A DNA stretch of 61,428 bases from Scytalidium lignicola (lineage: Eukaryota > Ascomycota > Leotiomycetes): the NCBI GenBank assembly GCA_002812745.2, contig NCSJ02000259.1, forward strand, positions 1-61,428, written 5' to 3'. Below are positions 1 through 9,777 of the stretch, piece after piece. Each line of letters opens with the position of its first letter. Position 1 is the first letter of the stretch. The position numbers were made by a program, and so were the translations under genes. The notes beneath the pieces were generated by a model that was given only the letters and a program-made list of their open reading frames with translations, searched no databases and was not told the origin of the DNA.

Positions 1-654
1 ACTTTGCACCCGAATAGCTCGGCTAGCTGACGTCGCACGACCATGCAAATTGGATCCCGCGATAGGCCGGCCAATTCTCGANCGACGCGACACCGGCCAT
101 CTTGTGTGAGCAGCTGTCGTCGTCGAGCAATCCGTCCTACAAATCGGGGTCTCGAGGAGGGGCCGGCCAGATCGGGCTAGCCGGTGAGGCCAAACTCCAG
201 CGCACGGGNCGCCTGAGGCCATACTCCGGCGGATGGGCCGTTAAGAATTGAGAGCACTTACCATGAAGTCACTGAATGTTGGATTTCGGGGTTCGAATAC
301 GTTGATGCCAATAATTATAAGTATGCGCGAGGCACAGTACGTGGGGAAAGCAAGTTTGTGCTACACCAACATAGGATTCTGAGGCCACCTGCGTAGCTGC
401 TCCAATAGGAACTCCCTATGTTGGAACATGTTCGGATAGTCGGGACGAGGCTTCGTGCAGAAAGGCAACGCCGCCGCTTTTTCACGAATCTCTTGGCTGT
501 TGTGCCAAGGTGATCCTACAAGATCTCGCCCTTGATTCACTTGGCTATTGTGCCAATGGCTTGAAGGCAGCTTGGATTATGGGAAGGTAATCCTACAGGA
601 CCTCGCCCTTGGTTCTCTTGGAAGATTACGTGTCCTTGATACTTCTGTAATATG
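1..654. other. GC-rich leading segment, no gene recognised
   Basis: No convincing reading frame is visible on either strand. The first 240 bases are distinctly GC-rich and contain two short look-alike units beginning GAGGCCAAACTCC and GAGGCCATACTCC, about 30 bp apart. From 490 to 621 there is a second set of direct repeats, listed separately. The segment could be a remnant of a repeat or an untranslated or intergenic stretch; nothing in it identifies a family. Confidence 0.4.
493..621. repeat. Imperfect direct repeats of ~16 and ~38 bp
   Basis: The 16-base string at 493-508 (TTGGCTGTTGTGCCAA) recurs with one change at 541-556. The 38-base stretch at 507-544, containing ATCCTACAAGATCTCGCC, recurs at 584-621 with a handful of differences. 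The two sets overlap, giving a small compound direct repeat. The differences are mostly transitions. The origin is unknown. Confidence 0.6.
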
Positions 655-900
655 CTAGGCAAGAGGCTGCTGTGAAAGAGAGGTATGTTTGGGGCAGTAT
701 GCCTTCAAGCGCCCATTTTTGGGGGTGAGGGAGGGTTCAAAGAAGGTAACTGGAAGATAAAGACAATTGAGAGGTAATGAAGATGTTGCTTCAAGTACAT
801 TTGGAACTTTGTTGAATTCAAAAACCAAACTGTCTTCATATGAACCACTCGCTTTGCTCGTAATAACTTGTCTTCTACTGGTAAACATTCTGTCTGTTCC

Positions 901-2767
901 TCAAGAACCTTTCAGGAATGAGGTTTCACAGTAGATGTTTGCAATCATCAGAATCATCTCCGCAAGTGCTAAACTGCTGTATCATTAGAAATATGAAACT
1001 TGACGATGAGTATGGCCATCATCATCATGGGGGTACAGGCACTCACTTCTTGCCGATACAGTCTCTAGATCCTTTGGAGAATGCTAGTAGCCAGTGGTCC
1101 AACTCCCTTTCCTTTGCACCCATCCAGCGCTCTGGCTTAAATTTTTTCGGATCTTCGAATATCTCCGGACTGTCATGAATGAAGATATGGCTTATACCCA
1201 CGATGCTACCTTCAGGGATATAATCGGCAATAGCCGGTACGTAGAGACCACCTCTGGGCACAATCCGAGTGAGTCTGCCTGGTACTCCGTGGGTAAAGCG
1301 GAGTGTCTCTTTCATGACACCCACCTTTGATATCATGTCAGCTCGAGGACTAAAGCAGAATTTACCTTGCTGACTTACTAGGTAGGGTAGTGCTTCAACC
1401 TTTACCAAGGGCAGACGCCCATTCTCATCTCTTTCCACGGTAGCAAGATCTTCAAGAACTCTGCGTTCAACTTCCGGGTGTGCAAGAATGTAATAGGTAG
1501 CGTACGCAAGTGTAGTAGCTGAAGTCTCTGTTCCAGCTACCAGGAGAGAGGCTCCTTCCTCTGAGAGATCTGCATGTCGAATAGGTGGCTTACCAGTGTC
1601 TTCGATTTGCAAATTTGACGTGAGCATACGATCATATACTGTTTCCTCTCTCAGCTCCTTCTCCTTTCCATTGTTCGTCATGAAATCTTCAAGAGCTTCA
1701 CTTGCAAGAGTCTCACAAAACTAGAAATGATGAGCCAAGTGTTCTTCCTACGCAGGAAATAAAGAAGAAAAAAATAGAGAACACACCCATATAATTTTCA
1801 TCCAACCCGATGCAACTTTTGCAGCGAGCCAGCGGGGCATAGAAACAATCATTATCCGGATCAGATCGAAATGTATTGAAACCCAAATGTTAAATGAAAA
1901 GGATCGCAACTCCTTGATCTTCTCCGTAGCGAAGTTTGGTTCCTCAACCATGTTTAGGCTTTTCCCAAAAAGGTATTGAGAAATCACATCAGCCTCAAAA
2001 GGACTCACAATTAGCATTCTTCTATTATGATTGCTCTTGTGGGACATACTGTATAGCAATAATACGCCTCTTGGATGGGAATGATCTCCCCCCTAGTTGC
2101 CAGGTTTGATATTCTGCTGAATACCTTCTCAATTTCATCATACATGACGTGCTCTAACATGTTTACCCGCCGTTTTGAAAATGAGGGGTTCAGTAACTCC
2201 GCCGTCTATGTTTGACAGGATCTAGGGTCATACTGAGAGCGTTTGGTGCACCGAGCTTGTACGCATATGGATCTTTAGCATAGGTAGTATTCTGCTTGTA
2301 TATCCTACAGAATAGATGTAAGCCACTAATGCTTGGCATTGAATTATAAAGTAGAGAACTCACACATGGTATAGCTGTGGGTCGTTGACATGTATTTCTC
2401 GTGGACTGATCCTGATAGCTGGTCCTGCAAGTCATTGTCAGGATGAACGCGGTTGCCGTGTGAAATTTAGCCCACCATATTTTTCGTGCAATGCAGGAAG
2501 TCGTTCGAGCAATTTTCCGCCCAAAATTGCTTCGTAGTAGATTTCGTAGCACCAAGAGATGCGGCATAGAAACGGTCCTGGAAATTTTGCGAGTGGATGG
2601 AGAGTCAATCGATAGATCATCACGATTATCGAATAGAGGATGTATGCAGAAAGTAGACCCAAAGAGATCTTGGAAATTTCGGTGGGTGACTCTGAGCTGC
2701 TTCCGAGAATACTGCTAAAGAATGCCATTTTCAAGACAACAACAAAGACGATTGTTTGAGGGTCCAA
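901..2767 (-). CDS. Cytochrome P450 monooxygenase, fungal, one frameshift
   Basis: Heme-thiolate monooxygenase, expected to be ER-anchored. Exons read on the minus strand as 2767-2476, 2424-2364, 2304-2050, 1993-1787, 1720-1379, 1324-1047 and 973-901, all with GT..AG junctions. In order: a hydrophobic anchor (LLSAYILYSIIVMIYR) followed by the proline hinge KFPGP; the helix-C motif KHRRRR; the I-helix motif AGTETSATT; KETLR; PERW; and the heme loop FSKGSRDCIG, continued across the last intron as KNLALAE. One base is missing near 2197 in the third exon (a TTT run reading TT), which breaks the frame just after HRRRR; the other frame resumes at once with LLNPSFSKRR. The tail after the heme loop is only about 24 codons, shorter than usual, so the 3' end may be truncated or carry another intron. 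The exact P450 clan is not assignable by eye. Divergent from the methyltransferase gene. Confidence 0.85.
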
Positions 2768-3261
2768 ATAGATTTGAACGAAAAAGAGTGGGAAGTCAAT
2801 TGACTATGAGATTAGAAGCTTGGGCGAGTCCAAGTTCAACTTGAATCAAATTCGAGTCCAAATCCAATTCAACGAAAATGGCCTTAAACTTGAATCAGAT
2901 CAAGCAATAATATCTGTCCGAATCCGAGTCTGTTCAAAAAGGCTTAGACTTGACTTGGACTTGGACTTGGACTTGCCTAACCTTGCTTGGGCTAGGTATG
3001 GACCCTGAATTGAAGATAATATAAGGGCGGCGAGTGCTACCTGTCAGCACTGCATGTAAGCTGTTTTAATGCGTCTCCAGCTCTTCTAGGATCATGCAAC
3101 CATGTCGTGCAGCAAGCCCCCACATGCCCACACCCATATGCATCCAGCCGTTAAACGAGAATTGCTGGACCGCACTGTTCAGATAAGGAGTCGACACAGC
3201 ATGTAACAGCTTTTCGAATTACATCTCATCTGACCACATTCTCACCAAAGCAACTCTCTCA
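2768..3261. promoter_or_regulatory. Shared divergent promoter region between P450 and methyltransferase
   Basis: About 490 bp separate the two divergently read start codons, so both promoters must lie here. A pyrimidine-rich, CA-rich leader (CATTCTCACCAAAGCAACTC) precedes the methyltransferase ATG, as is usual for filamentous fungi. No binding site could be named with confidence. The left part contains a hexamer repeat and several CCAAGT/ACTTGG-type words. Confidence 0.45.
2948..2975. repeat. ACTTGG hexanucleotide microsatellite
   Basis: Four to five tandem copies of ACTTGG, the first one shortened to ACTTG, inside the divergent promoter region. Related words such as GAGTCCAAG and AACTTGAATC are scattered just upstream at 2820-2900, which suggests an older, wider repeat. 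Copy number may vary between strains. Confidence 0.75.
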
Positions 3262-3987
3262 ATGGCTTCCCAAACACAACCTCAACTGACCCCTCAAGTC
3301 CCCACTCAAGGTCACCTCGGGGCTGGGTGGTACACACCATTATCACTTCATCTTTACGACCTCTGGGTGCTGAACATCAGCGGCCGGTTTGCATGGCGTT
3401 GCCCAACAGTTTCTGTCTTGGAACCTTTCTTCAATGCCAATATTGGAGCACACCATCTCGACGTTGGCGTTGGGACAGGATACTTTCCCGCACTTGCTTC
3501 GAAGGATGCAACAAAGTTGAAGACCCTTACGCTAGTCGATCTCAACCCCAACACACTTCAAACCGCTGCAGGACGAATTACACGCCCCGAGAGAATTCAC
3601 TGTGTTGTTGCGGATGCTCTTAGTCCACTTCCACTTCTGCAAGAAGATGGCACTGCCAAACGCTTTGATTCGATCTCGCTTATGTACTTGATACATTGTC
3701 TTCCAGGCCCTGCAACTAGCAAAGCTCACGTTTTGGCAAACATGAAAGGTCATCTTGTGGAGGGTGGGATCTTGTTTGGTGCAACTGTTTTAGGATCCTC
3801 TGATAGCAGGGTTAAGCATAATTGGTTTGGGAAAACATTATTGTGGGTGTATAATCGTGTTGGTATTTTCGACAACTATGAAGACAATGAGGCGGATTTT
3901 GTGAAGGTTCTGGAAGCGAATTTTGAAGAGGTTGAAGTTTTTCTTGTTAGTTGTGTTTTGATGTTCAGAGTAAGAAATCCTATGTAG
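3262..3987 (+). CDS. Class I SAM-dependent methyltransferase
   Basis: Single-exon, 241-residue protein of the Rossmann-fold SAM methyltransferase superfamily (Methyltransf_12/25-like). Motif I is LDVGVGTGYF at residues 66-75, the acidic residue binding the SAM ribose is in LVDLNP (Asp93), and VADAL near residue 118 is the adenine-side motif. RFDSISLMYLIHCLPG is the post-II strand and the following loop. The length suits a small-molecule methyltransferase. The start is the first ATG after a typical CA-rich fungal leader, and the first residues carry no signal peptide. The substrate cannot be read from the sequence. The setting, between two P450s and next to an alpha/beta hydrolase, suggests O- or N-methylation of a secondary metabolite. 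Its promoter is shared with the P450 on the other strand. Confidence 0.85.
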   Translation: MASQTQPQLTPQVPTQGHLGAGWYTPLSLHLYDLWVLNISGRFAWRCPTVSVLEPFFNANIGAHHLDVGVGTGYFPALASKDATKLKTLTLVDLNPNTLQTAAGRITRPERIHCVVADALSPLPLLQEDGTAKRFDSISLMYLIHCLPGPATSKAHVLANMKGHLVEGGILFGATVLGSSDSRVKHNWFGKTLLWVYNRVGIFDNYEDNEADFVKVLEANFEEVEVFLVSCVLMFRVRNPM

Positions 3988-4745
3988 GTGAATCAGAACT
4001 TAGTCAATTTTTGGAAAGTATAAAGATCGCCAGTCGATAGAGTCCTATAGTAACCCAATGAAGTGTTTATTTTTGGGCTCCAAGTCGTAACAGCCCCATC
4101 TTGTTTGAAACCCCGCAATTTCATGGTTGCTGTTGAGCAAACTTTACCTGGTTGTGTATTTTGAATAGGAGAGCATACGGGAACTTCCCAACAGATGCAT
4201 CAAGACATCCGATGACGAGGCCACAGAGCATCCGGGAACGAGTAGGAAGGCACAGCTATCTGCAGTCTTTGAAGTTTTCGNAAATTCAAGGAAATCAGCT
4301 ATGTAGGCGTCTACCAATAGCTTGTTGGTGGCATGATATATGCTTGCAGGAGAAGTATGGCCGCAGAGAATAGCAAAGCTCTTTGCCGCTTTAGATTGTG
4401 AACGGGGTATACGTAAGTGTATGCATCTTAGCCCGTCAATAAAGCACTTACATATCATTGTTCCCTAAACCAGCTCCCTGCAGGATGATCAAGGACTACG
4501 CCTCTGCAGATTATGATTGCACATTTTCAAGTACTGCATGAAACGCCGCAAAGAATCATAGCTGACAACATGAAGATAAGGATTAAGTTGATACCCCGCT
4601 CTTCTGCCACCTGTACTGATACGCAAGACTTCCTCTCCCTAGAGAAGAGTCAAAGAAACGTACAGCAAAAAATCAAAAGTTTCTTCAATCCATGTGGTCA
4701 TAATCTATTCTCCCAAGTTGGAATCTATCGCTAAAAACCTCAAAA
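3988..4745. other. Intergenic segment, no gene supported
   Basis: Short open frames occur on both strands (a 104-codon frame on minus at 4144-4458 and a 73-codon frame on plus inside it), but neither has a recognisable motif or plausible splice structure, and one N lies within them. The last ~150 bp should hold the promoter of the downstream P450; a pyrimidine-rich tract ends just before its ATG. I see nothing else. Confidence 0.45.
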
Positions 4746-6521
4746 ATGTTTTCAATCAACCAACTGAGCTCTCACTTCGGCTACCTGGCAGCTTCTGCAG
4801 TTGTCCTACCTCTATGTTTGATCTCAATACTCATTAGACGGCGATATTTCTCACCTATCAGCGACATTCCCGGACCATTTTTTGCATCTTTTTCTGTCCT
4901 GTGGCAGGTATGGACTACCATGAATGGAAACTTCAACTGGAGAATGATAGATCAACACAAAAAGCATGGTACAACACACTCAAGATCCCCATTTGAATAG
5001 ACTGTTTACTGATCCCTAAGGTAGGATACTTCGTCCGAGTCAGCCATGAAGAAGTTAGTGTCAGCCATCCTGACGCGGTTCGCAAGCTACTTTTGGCTCC
5101 ACTTCGTAAAGTAAGTCCTCAGATCAGCCGTTACTGTCTCAAAACTTTGAGAATACTTCTAACTTCGCAACAGGGCCCTTGGTATAAGATAACCGCACTC
5201 CCAAATGACACGTTCGAAGCCCCAATGGCCGAGCTTGACCCAAAGCGCAAGGTGGAAATGTCAAAAATTGTTGCCGCTGGCTACAGTCTCACAAATCTTC
5301 TCAAGTCTGAATTCTACATCGATAATGTTATCGCCCTCCTAGTTCAACAACTCGAATTTGCCGGCTCTCCCAGAAAACCTGTCCAGCTTGATCGCTGGTT
5401 TGGATATATAGCGTTTGACGTTATTGGCGAAGTGACTTTCTCACAAAGCTTCGGCTTTTTGCGTACAGGAACTGATATTGGCGGCTCCATTAGTAATGCA
5501 CGAGCATTAATGGCGTATATTAGTGTTGCCGGTTTCTTTCAGAGCTTGCATAGACTGACGCTTAGAAACCCCATCCTATACAACTGGGGCTTGATGCCTC
5601 GTCAACACATTTTCGATACCACGCTCAGAGCTATCAAGGCCCATGAAGACAACCCTTATGCGAGGAATGACATGATGTCTATTTGGGGTGCGCAGCATGA
5701 AAAGACACCCGAGAAACTCAGTAAGTCGCTGCTGTATGGGGTAACGTATGCAACGGTGGGCGCGGGCTCAGATGCCATGAGCGCGTTCTTGCAGGCTTTC
5801 TACTACCACATCTTGAGCACTCCACAGCATCTGGAAAAGCTGCGAGCTGAGATAGATAGTGCGCAGACCACTGGAAGGGTGGTCTCTTGGGAGGAAGCAA
5901 GGAAAATGCCATTCCTTCAAGCCTGTGTAAGTCATTCTGAGCTGTTGGAAACCCATTGTTTACACCAATGCAGGTGAAAGAAACCTTGCGAATGCACACC
6001 CCAAATCCTTTTGGTTTGCCACGAATAGCACCGGAGGGAGGCCTAAATTTTGGAGACATCATTTCAAAGAAGGGGTATGTCAAAATCCTTTGCCATGTAC
6101 AAAAACTAACCATTCGACAGACTATGCTTTGCGTCAATCCATGGGTGATACACCGTAGTAAAGAAATTTTTGGAGATGATGCCAATGAGTTCAACCCCGA
6201 ACGATGGCTTGGTCCTAATTCGAAAGGATTGGAGAACTATTTTATTCCAGTAAGATCTCTTACCATCCCTCTAGACGAGCCCCATACTAATTACAACTAT
6301 CTTCTGGTCAGTTCGGCGTAGGATACAATTCCTGCCCCGGGCGGAATCTTGCAATTTTGGAAGGATCAAAGGCCATCGCTACACTGGTGAGAGACCTTGA
6401 TATCCAAAAGGTTGATCCCGAACAAGAATGGAAATGTAAAGCATACTTTCTGGCGGTGCCTTACGGGTGGTCTGTCTTTATCAAATCTCGAAAAGAGCCA
6501 GAGCCAGAGGAGGAATTTTAG
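4746..6521 (+). CDS. Cytochrome P450 monooxygenase, pisatin-demethylase-like
   Basis: Six exons: 4746-4968, 5025-5110, 5174-5926, 5974 to about 6074, 6121-6249 and 6312-6521, with GTACAA/GTAAGT/GTAAGT/GTATGT/GTAAGA donors and a CTAAC branch point before the fourth acceptor. The protein starts with a membrane anchor (LAASAVVLPLCLISILI) and the hinge SDIPGPF, then has the I-helix VGAGSDAMSAF, KETLR, FNPERW and the heme loop FGVGYNSCPGRNLA, and ends in EEF. The sequence around the I-helix and LPRIAPEGG fits the fungal pisatin demethylase/benzoate-hydroxylase-like group. The conserved I-helix threonine is alanine here (GSDA). At exon 4 the run GGGG must be GGGGG for the reading frame to pass the well-formed intron, so one base is missing or miscalled at 6072-6075. 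Likely a tailoring oxidase with its neighbours. Confidence 0.85.
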
Positions 6522-6869
6522 GGGATTATGGGATCGAGCAATCTTCGTTCGAAATATATGAATGAAACAATTAAACCACTTTCTGATGAAAGCATAACTT
6601 GAACAGTCGTCTTGGAAGCATAGGAATTCGATGAAAGAAGATCTCTCTGCTAGCTCTTAGCTTCCACTTGTATGCACGCTAGGCTCCTTCAGGAGTGGCC
6701 ATATAGGCAAAATCCAAATCAGGTGCGAAATGCCCAATCTGGTTCAACTTTCGGTATCATGCGGCCCTCTCAGATCATAAACCGACTATTGTATAAGATT
6801 GCGAAATGCCCAGTTTTTGCATGACATGCTCAGAAATAGCTTCCAGGCTTCCGGTACTTCGAAGTACAA
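6522..6869. other. Short intergenic region between P450 and hydrolase
   Basis: About 350 bp holding the 3' end of the P450 transcript and the promoter of the hydrolase. A possible polyadenylation-like stretch (ATATATGAATGAAAC) lies at 6555-6570. No open frame of interest and no repeat. Confidence 0.5.
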
Positions 6870-7862
6870 ATGGCGAGCACAGGCAGTGAAATTGACTGGA
6901 ATACCGTCCCTTCCGCATCTTCGCTCGTCTCAATTGGCACTCATTCCCTCCATCTTTACATCTCCGGCCCTCCACGCCAGGATCCTCGCGAACCACTTAT
7001 CATCGTGTTCTCTGGTGCCGGCGACATATCTTCCTCCTGGATCCCATTATCCCGCCTCATTGCACCCTCTTTCCGTATTCTCCTCTACGACCGTTCAGGC
7101 CTAGGTCGCAGCCCTCCTCGCCCTAAAAGCATTCCCACTCCCCTCCACATGGCCGTGACAGCGGCAGAGGAACTTCACACTGCGCTTGATGCATCTCGCC
7201 TTGGACCACCATATGTGCTCTGCGCCCATTCTTACGGGGCTATCATTGCGCGAGAATTTCTGCAACTCTGGCCTAACGAATTAGTTGGTATGGCGCTCGT
7301 AGAGGGGGCAACGGAGCGACAATGTCAATTTTTCCGCGTCCCGGATCCGAATATTCAAGCTGTCATGGGAGATTTGAATTTCGCGAGGGTGACGGGGCTG
7401 AGAGAGGCGGCGGGGCAGTGGATGACGAGGGAAGAGTGGAGAGAGAGGGCGATATTAATTGCCAGGGGTGTCGAGGCAGCGAGGGAGGAGAGTAATGCCT
7501 TCGTGGAGGTGTGTGAGACTTTGGGCGTGAAGAAGCAGATGCAAAAGACGACTCTGTGCGAGAAGCCATTGAGTGTTATTCGTTCTTGTGGGAGGGGGGA
7601 TTTTGAGGTCATCTATGATGCAGGTGTGCAAGCGGGAAATGGGTCGTTGGAGCAGAGGAAAGCATTCAAGGAATTGTTGGAGAAATGGGATGTTGTTGAT
7701 AAGGATTTGAAAGAGGAGCAATTGAAGCTGTCGCGAAAAAGCCGCTTGGTGTTTCTTCCGGATTGCGGTCACAACGTTCAGCTTTTGAGGCCTGATGTTG
7801 TGGCCTCGGAGATTCGATGGGTGATGGACTCGATTCAAAAATCGGGAATCGCTTCACTCTGA
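6870..7862 (+). CDS. Alpha/beta hydrolase fold protein
   Basis: Intronless, 330 residues, the usual length for a single-domain alpha/beta hydrolase. The oxyanion strand and loop read IIVFSGAGDISSSW (residues 44-57), followed by LLYDRSGLGRS. The nucleophile elbow is AHSYGA with Ser121, and the catalytic histidine is in LPDCGHNVQL (His301). The acid residue is probably in the region 250-275 but is not certain. No signal peptide or membrane segment, so likely cytosolic. The alanine-histidine-serine elbow and cap region resemble fungal hydrolases annotated as AB hydrolase_1/6; esterase, thioesterase or lactonase roles are all possible. It reads in the same direction as the upstream P450, 348 bp away, and closes the left gene island. 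Confidence 0.85.
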   Translation: MASTGSEIDWNTVPSASSLVSIGTHSLHLYISGPPRQDPREPLIIVFSGAGDISSSWIPLSRLIAPSFRILLYDRSGLGRSPPRPKSIPTPLHMAVTAAEELHTALDASRLGPPYVLCAHSYGAIIAREFLQLWPNELVGMALVEGATERQCQFFRVPDPNIQAVMGDLNFARVTGLREAAGQWMTREEWRERAILIARGVEAAREESNAFVEVCETLGVKKQMQKTTLCEKPLSVIRSCGRGDFEVIYDAGVQAGNGSLEQRKAFKELLEKWDVVDKDLKEEQLKLSRKSRLVFLPDCGHNVQLLRPDVVASEIRWVMDSIQKSGIASL

Positions 7863-9205
7863 TACATCTAGGAAATACTATACAAATTGACTTACCTAAC
7901 AACACAATTGAAGAAATTTAGTTTAAATGGAAGCTAATTATTACTGCTGCGACTCTGTGAGATGCGGCGCCATTCTGGGTATTGTCATATCCTATATCGG
8001 CGTAAAACAAGTGGCCACACGCCCAAATTTTTGAGATTCTCCGACATCCGTAAGTTATCAAGCCACAGCACAAATATAGTAGTTAATCTCTGATCTTCGC
8101 CTCCTTTACGGGTGGTTGCTTAATTGACGCGGCTGACCAGCCACATTCGATATGGTGGAGTTCTGGTGACAGACTTTCATGTTACTATTCGATCATCCGG
8201 CTTGTCTGATCCAGAGATAATAAATGCATACCCCCTGGAAATCTAAAGTGACATTCTGGCGACATGCTCTCTACACAGTATTCCTAATTCGAGTACCAAG
8301 GGTTTAAGATCATCCCCCATCTCCCGGTGTGGAAGAAACGTTGTGCTGATATCATTCTGATAGGCGCCTTGTGGTTTCCGCTCAGGGGGCTAACAGACTA
8401 CAACGTAAGGCCACACGCAAGCTGCCAGCATCTTGGCCCTTCAGTACGACGCCATCGCGCCATCATATGTTTCACGATGACATATCTGGCTGCCTCCTTT
8501 GGATGACATGCTATGCACCTCCGATAGGGGAGAATATAAATCGCCAAGAATCGCCAAGAATAAGTGTTCAATTGGCATAAATCCCCCTCGAATTGCTTTT
8601 GAAGCAGATGCCAAGAGACGGCCATGTTGATGCTGGACGAAGTACAGTAACTTACGGTCGCCTTATTTTGGTGATAATGCCAGGGCGACAAGCCCGGCGG
8701 CAGTAATCGGATATACAAGATCCAACGGCTCTTCTGGGGATGTTCACGACGTTCTCACCGTAATGGACCTGTCATCATGGCCATACCTGGCCCCAGAACA
8801 TTTGCGCTGGATGCTGAGTGACCTTACGAGTGAGACTGCTGAGGCTTCGTCTTATGAAGATGCAATCCTCTGCGCAATTACTTGCACAGACTCTAGTATT
8901 GCAGGGCACAGCATGTGTTAAACCATCGAAGACACCGGGTTAGACTAACCCCCCACACCTGGCATATACGAATCTTCCTCGGATCATCTGCTGGTCTGTT
9001 ATATGACTGCTAAGACATAAGACAACTGGAGTATCAGAAGGGGGCAGACGGCATCTAATAGAAGCTTTCTTGGCATTGTCAGATCCAACTGATAAATACC
9101 ATCGTGCACCTATAATCGCAGGGAAGCACTAATATTAAGAGTAGTCGAGGGGTTGCAAAGCATCTTTCTATCAATGGCTAAATACTTAGCTCTAGCTTCT
9201 AAAGA
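7863..9205. other. Degraded intergenic stretch with one protein-like fragment
   Basis: Mostly no coding signal. The exception is a plus-strand open stretch ending at the TAA at 8919-8921, traceable back to about 8655. From the ATG at 8763 it reads MDLSSWPYLAPEHLRWMLSD and ends in two close cysteines (ILCAITCTD...SMC). It has natural-looking composition but no domain I know, and could be the last exon of a lost gene. The tandem word AATCGCCAAG occurs twice at 8540-8560. Base composition drifts toward AT near the right end. Confidence 0.35.
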
Positions 9206-9777
9206 ATGAAGCCAGCATCACTGCTCTCCTTTTTACTGTTCTTCCAGTTTGCCAATGCTACACCAATTGCTCTTTACTACAAAAAGGGAGTTTCCGAAGG
9301 ATGTATCAGTGGATCCCGTCAACAATTGTCAGTTAAGGGATTTGGGTGCTAAATTCCAATATCAAAACTCTCTGAGCAGAAACGCTTTTCCCTTGTTCCA
9401 TCGTCTTTACTACTAGCTGTAAAGACTGAAGATAATGAAGATGAAAAGGCAATGTGGTTTAATAATAGGCTAATTCCTCTACTTTTAATTATGACAGCTG
9501 AAGAACCAAGGGATGTTCGACCGCTTAAAACCATCTTAATGACGAGAAGACAAGATGGATTGGTGTAGGAGGAAGACAGAGTAGTGTAAGAGCATAGCAG
9601 AGAGGTGGAGGATTGTAATAATGCTAATTTACTCATTATGTTGTTGGTATTTGCATTCTTGTGCATTGTAAGCATAATAACTGTAAAGAGGATCAATGAA
9701 AGGTAAGTTATTTTCAACCTTGATATTAATAATTTATTTCTCTCCCCCTTTTCAGACTTGTTTCTCCTTTGCCTTAG
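9206..9777 (+). pseudogene. Broken gene for a small secreted/membrane protein
   Basis: From the ATG at 9206 one frame runs through 167 codons and a clean intron (GTAAGT at 9703 to TTTTCAG at 9755) to a TAG at 9777. It is interrupted only by TAA at 9350, TAG at 9566 and TAA at 9587, each one CpA-to-TpA transition away from a glutamine codon. The start codes a textbook signal peptide (MKPASLLSFLLFFQFANATP), and the end of exon 1 a transmembrane segment (LLIMLLVFAFLCIVSIITV) followed by KR. A short acidic middle (KTEDNEDEKAMW) lies between them. The intact 48-residue first part could still be made as a tiny secreted peptide with two cysteines. Family not recognised. It sits exactly where the AT-rich block begins, so RIP leaking from adjacent repeats is the likely cause of the stops. 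Confidence 0.6.

Noticed and set aside
4144..4458. 104-codon minus-strand open frame between the methyltransferase and second P450
   Set aside because: No recognisable motif, no splice partners, contains an N, and an equally open plus-strand frame overlaps it.
8398..8718. 106-codon minus frame in the gap after the hydrolase
   Set aside because: Composition looks random, no domain, and it overlaps a plus frame of similar quality.
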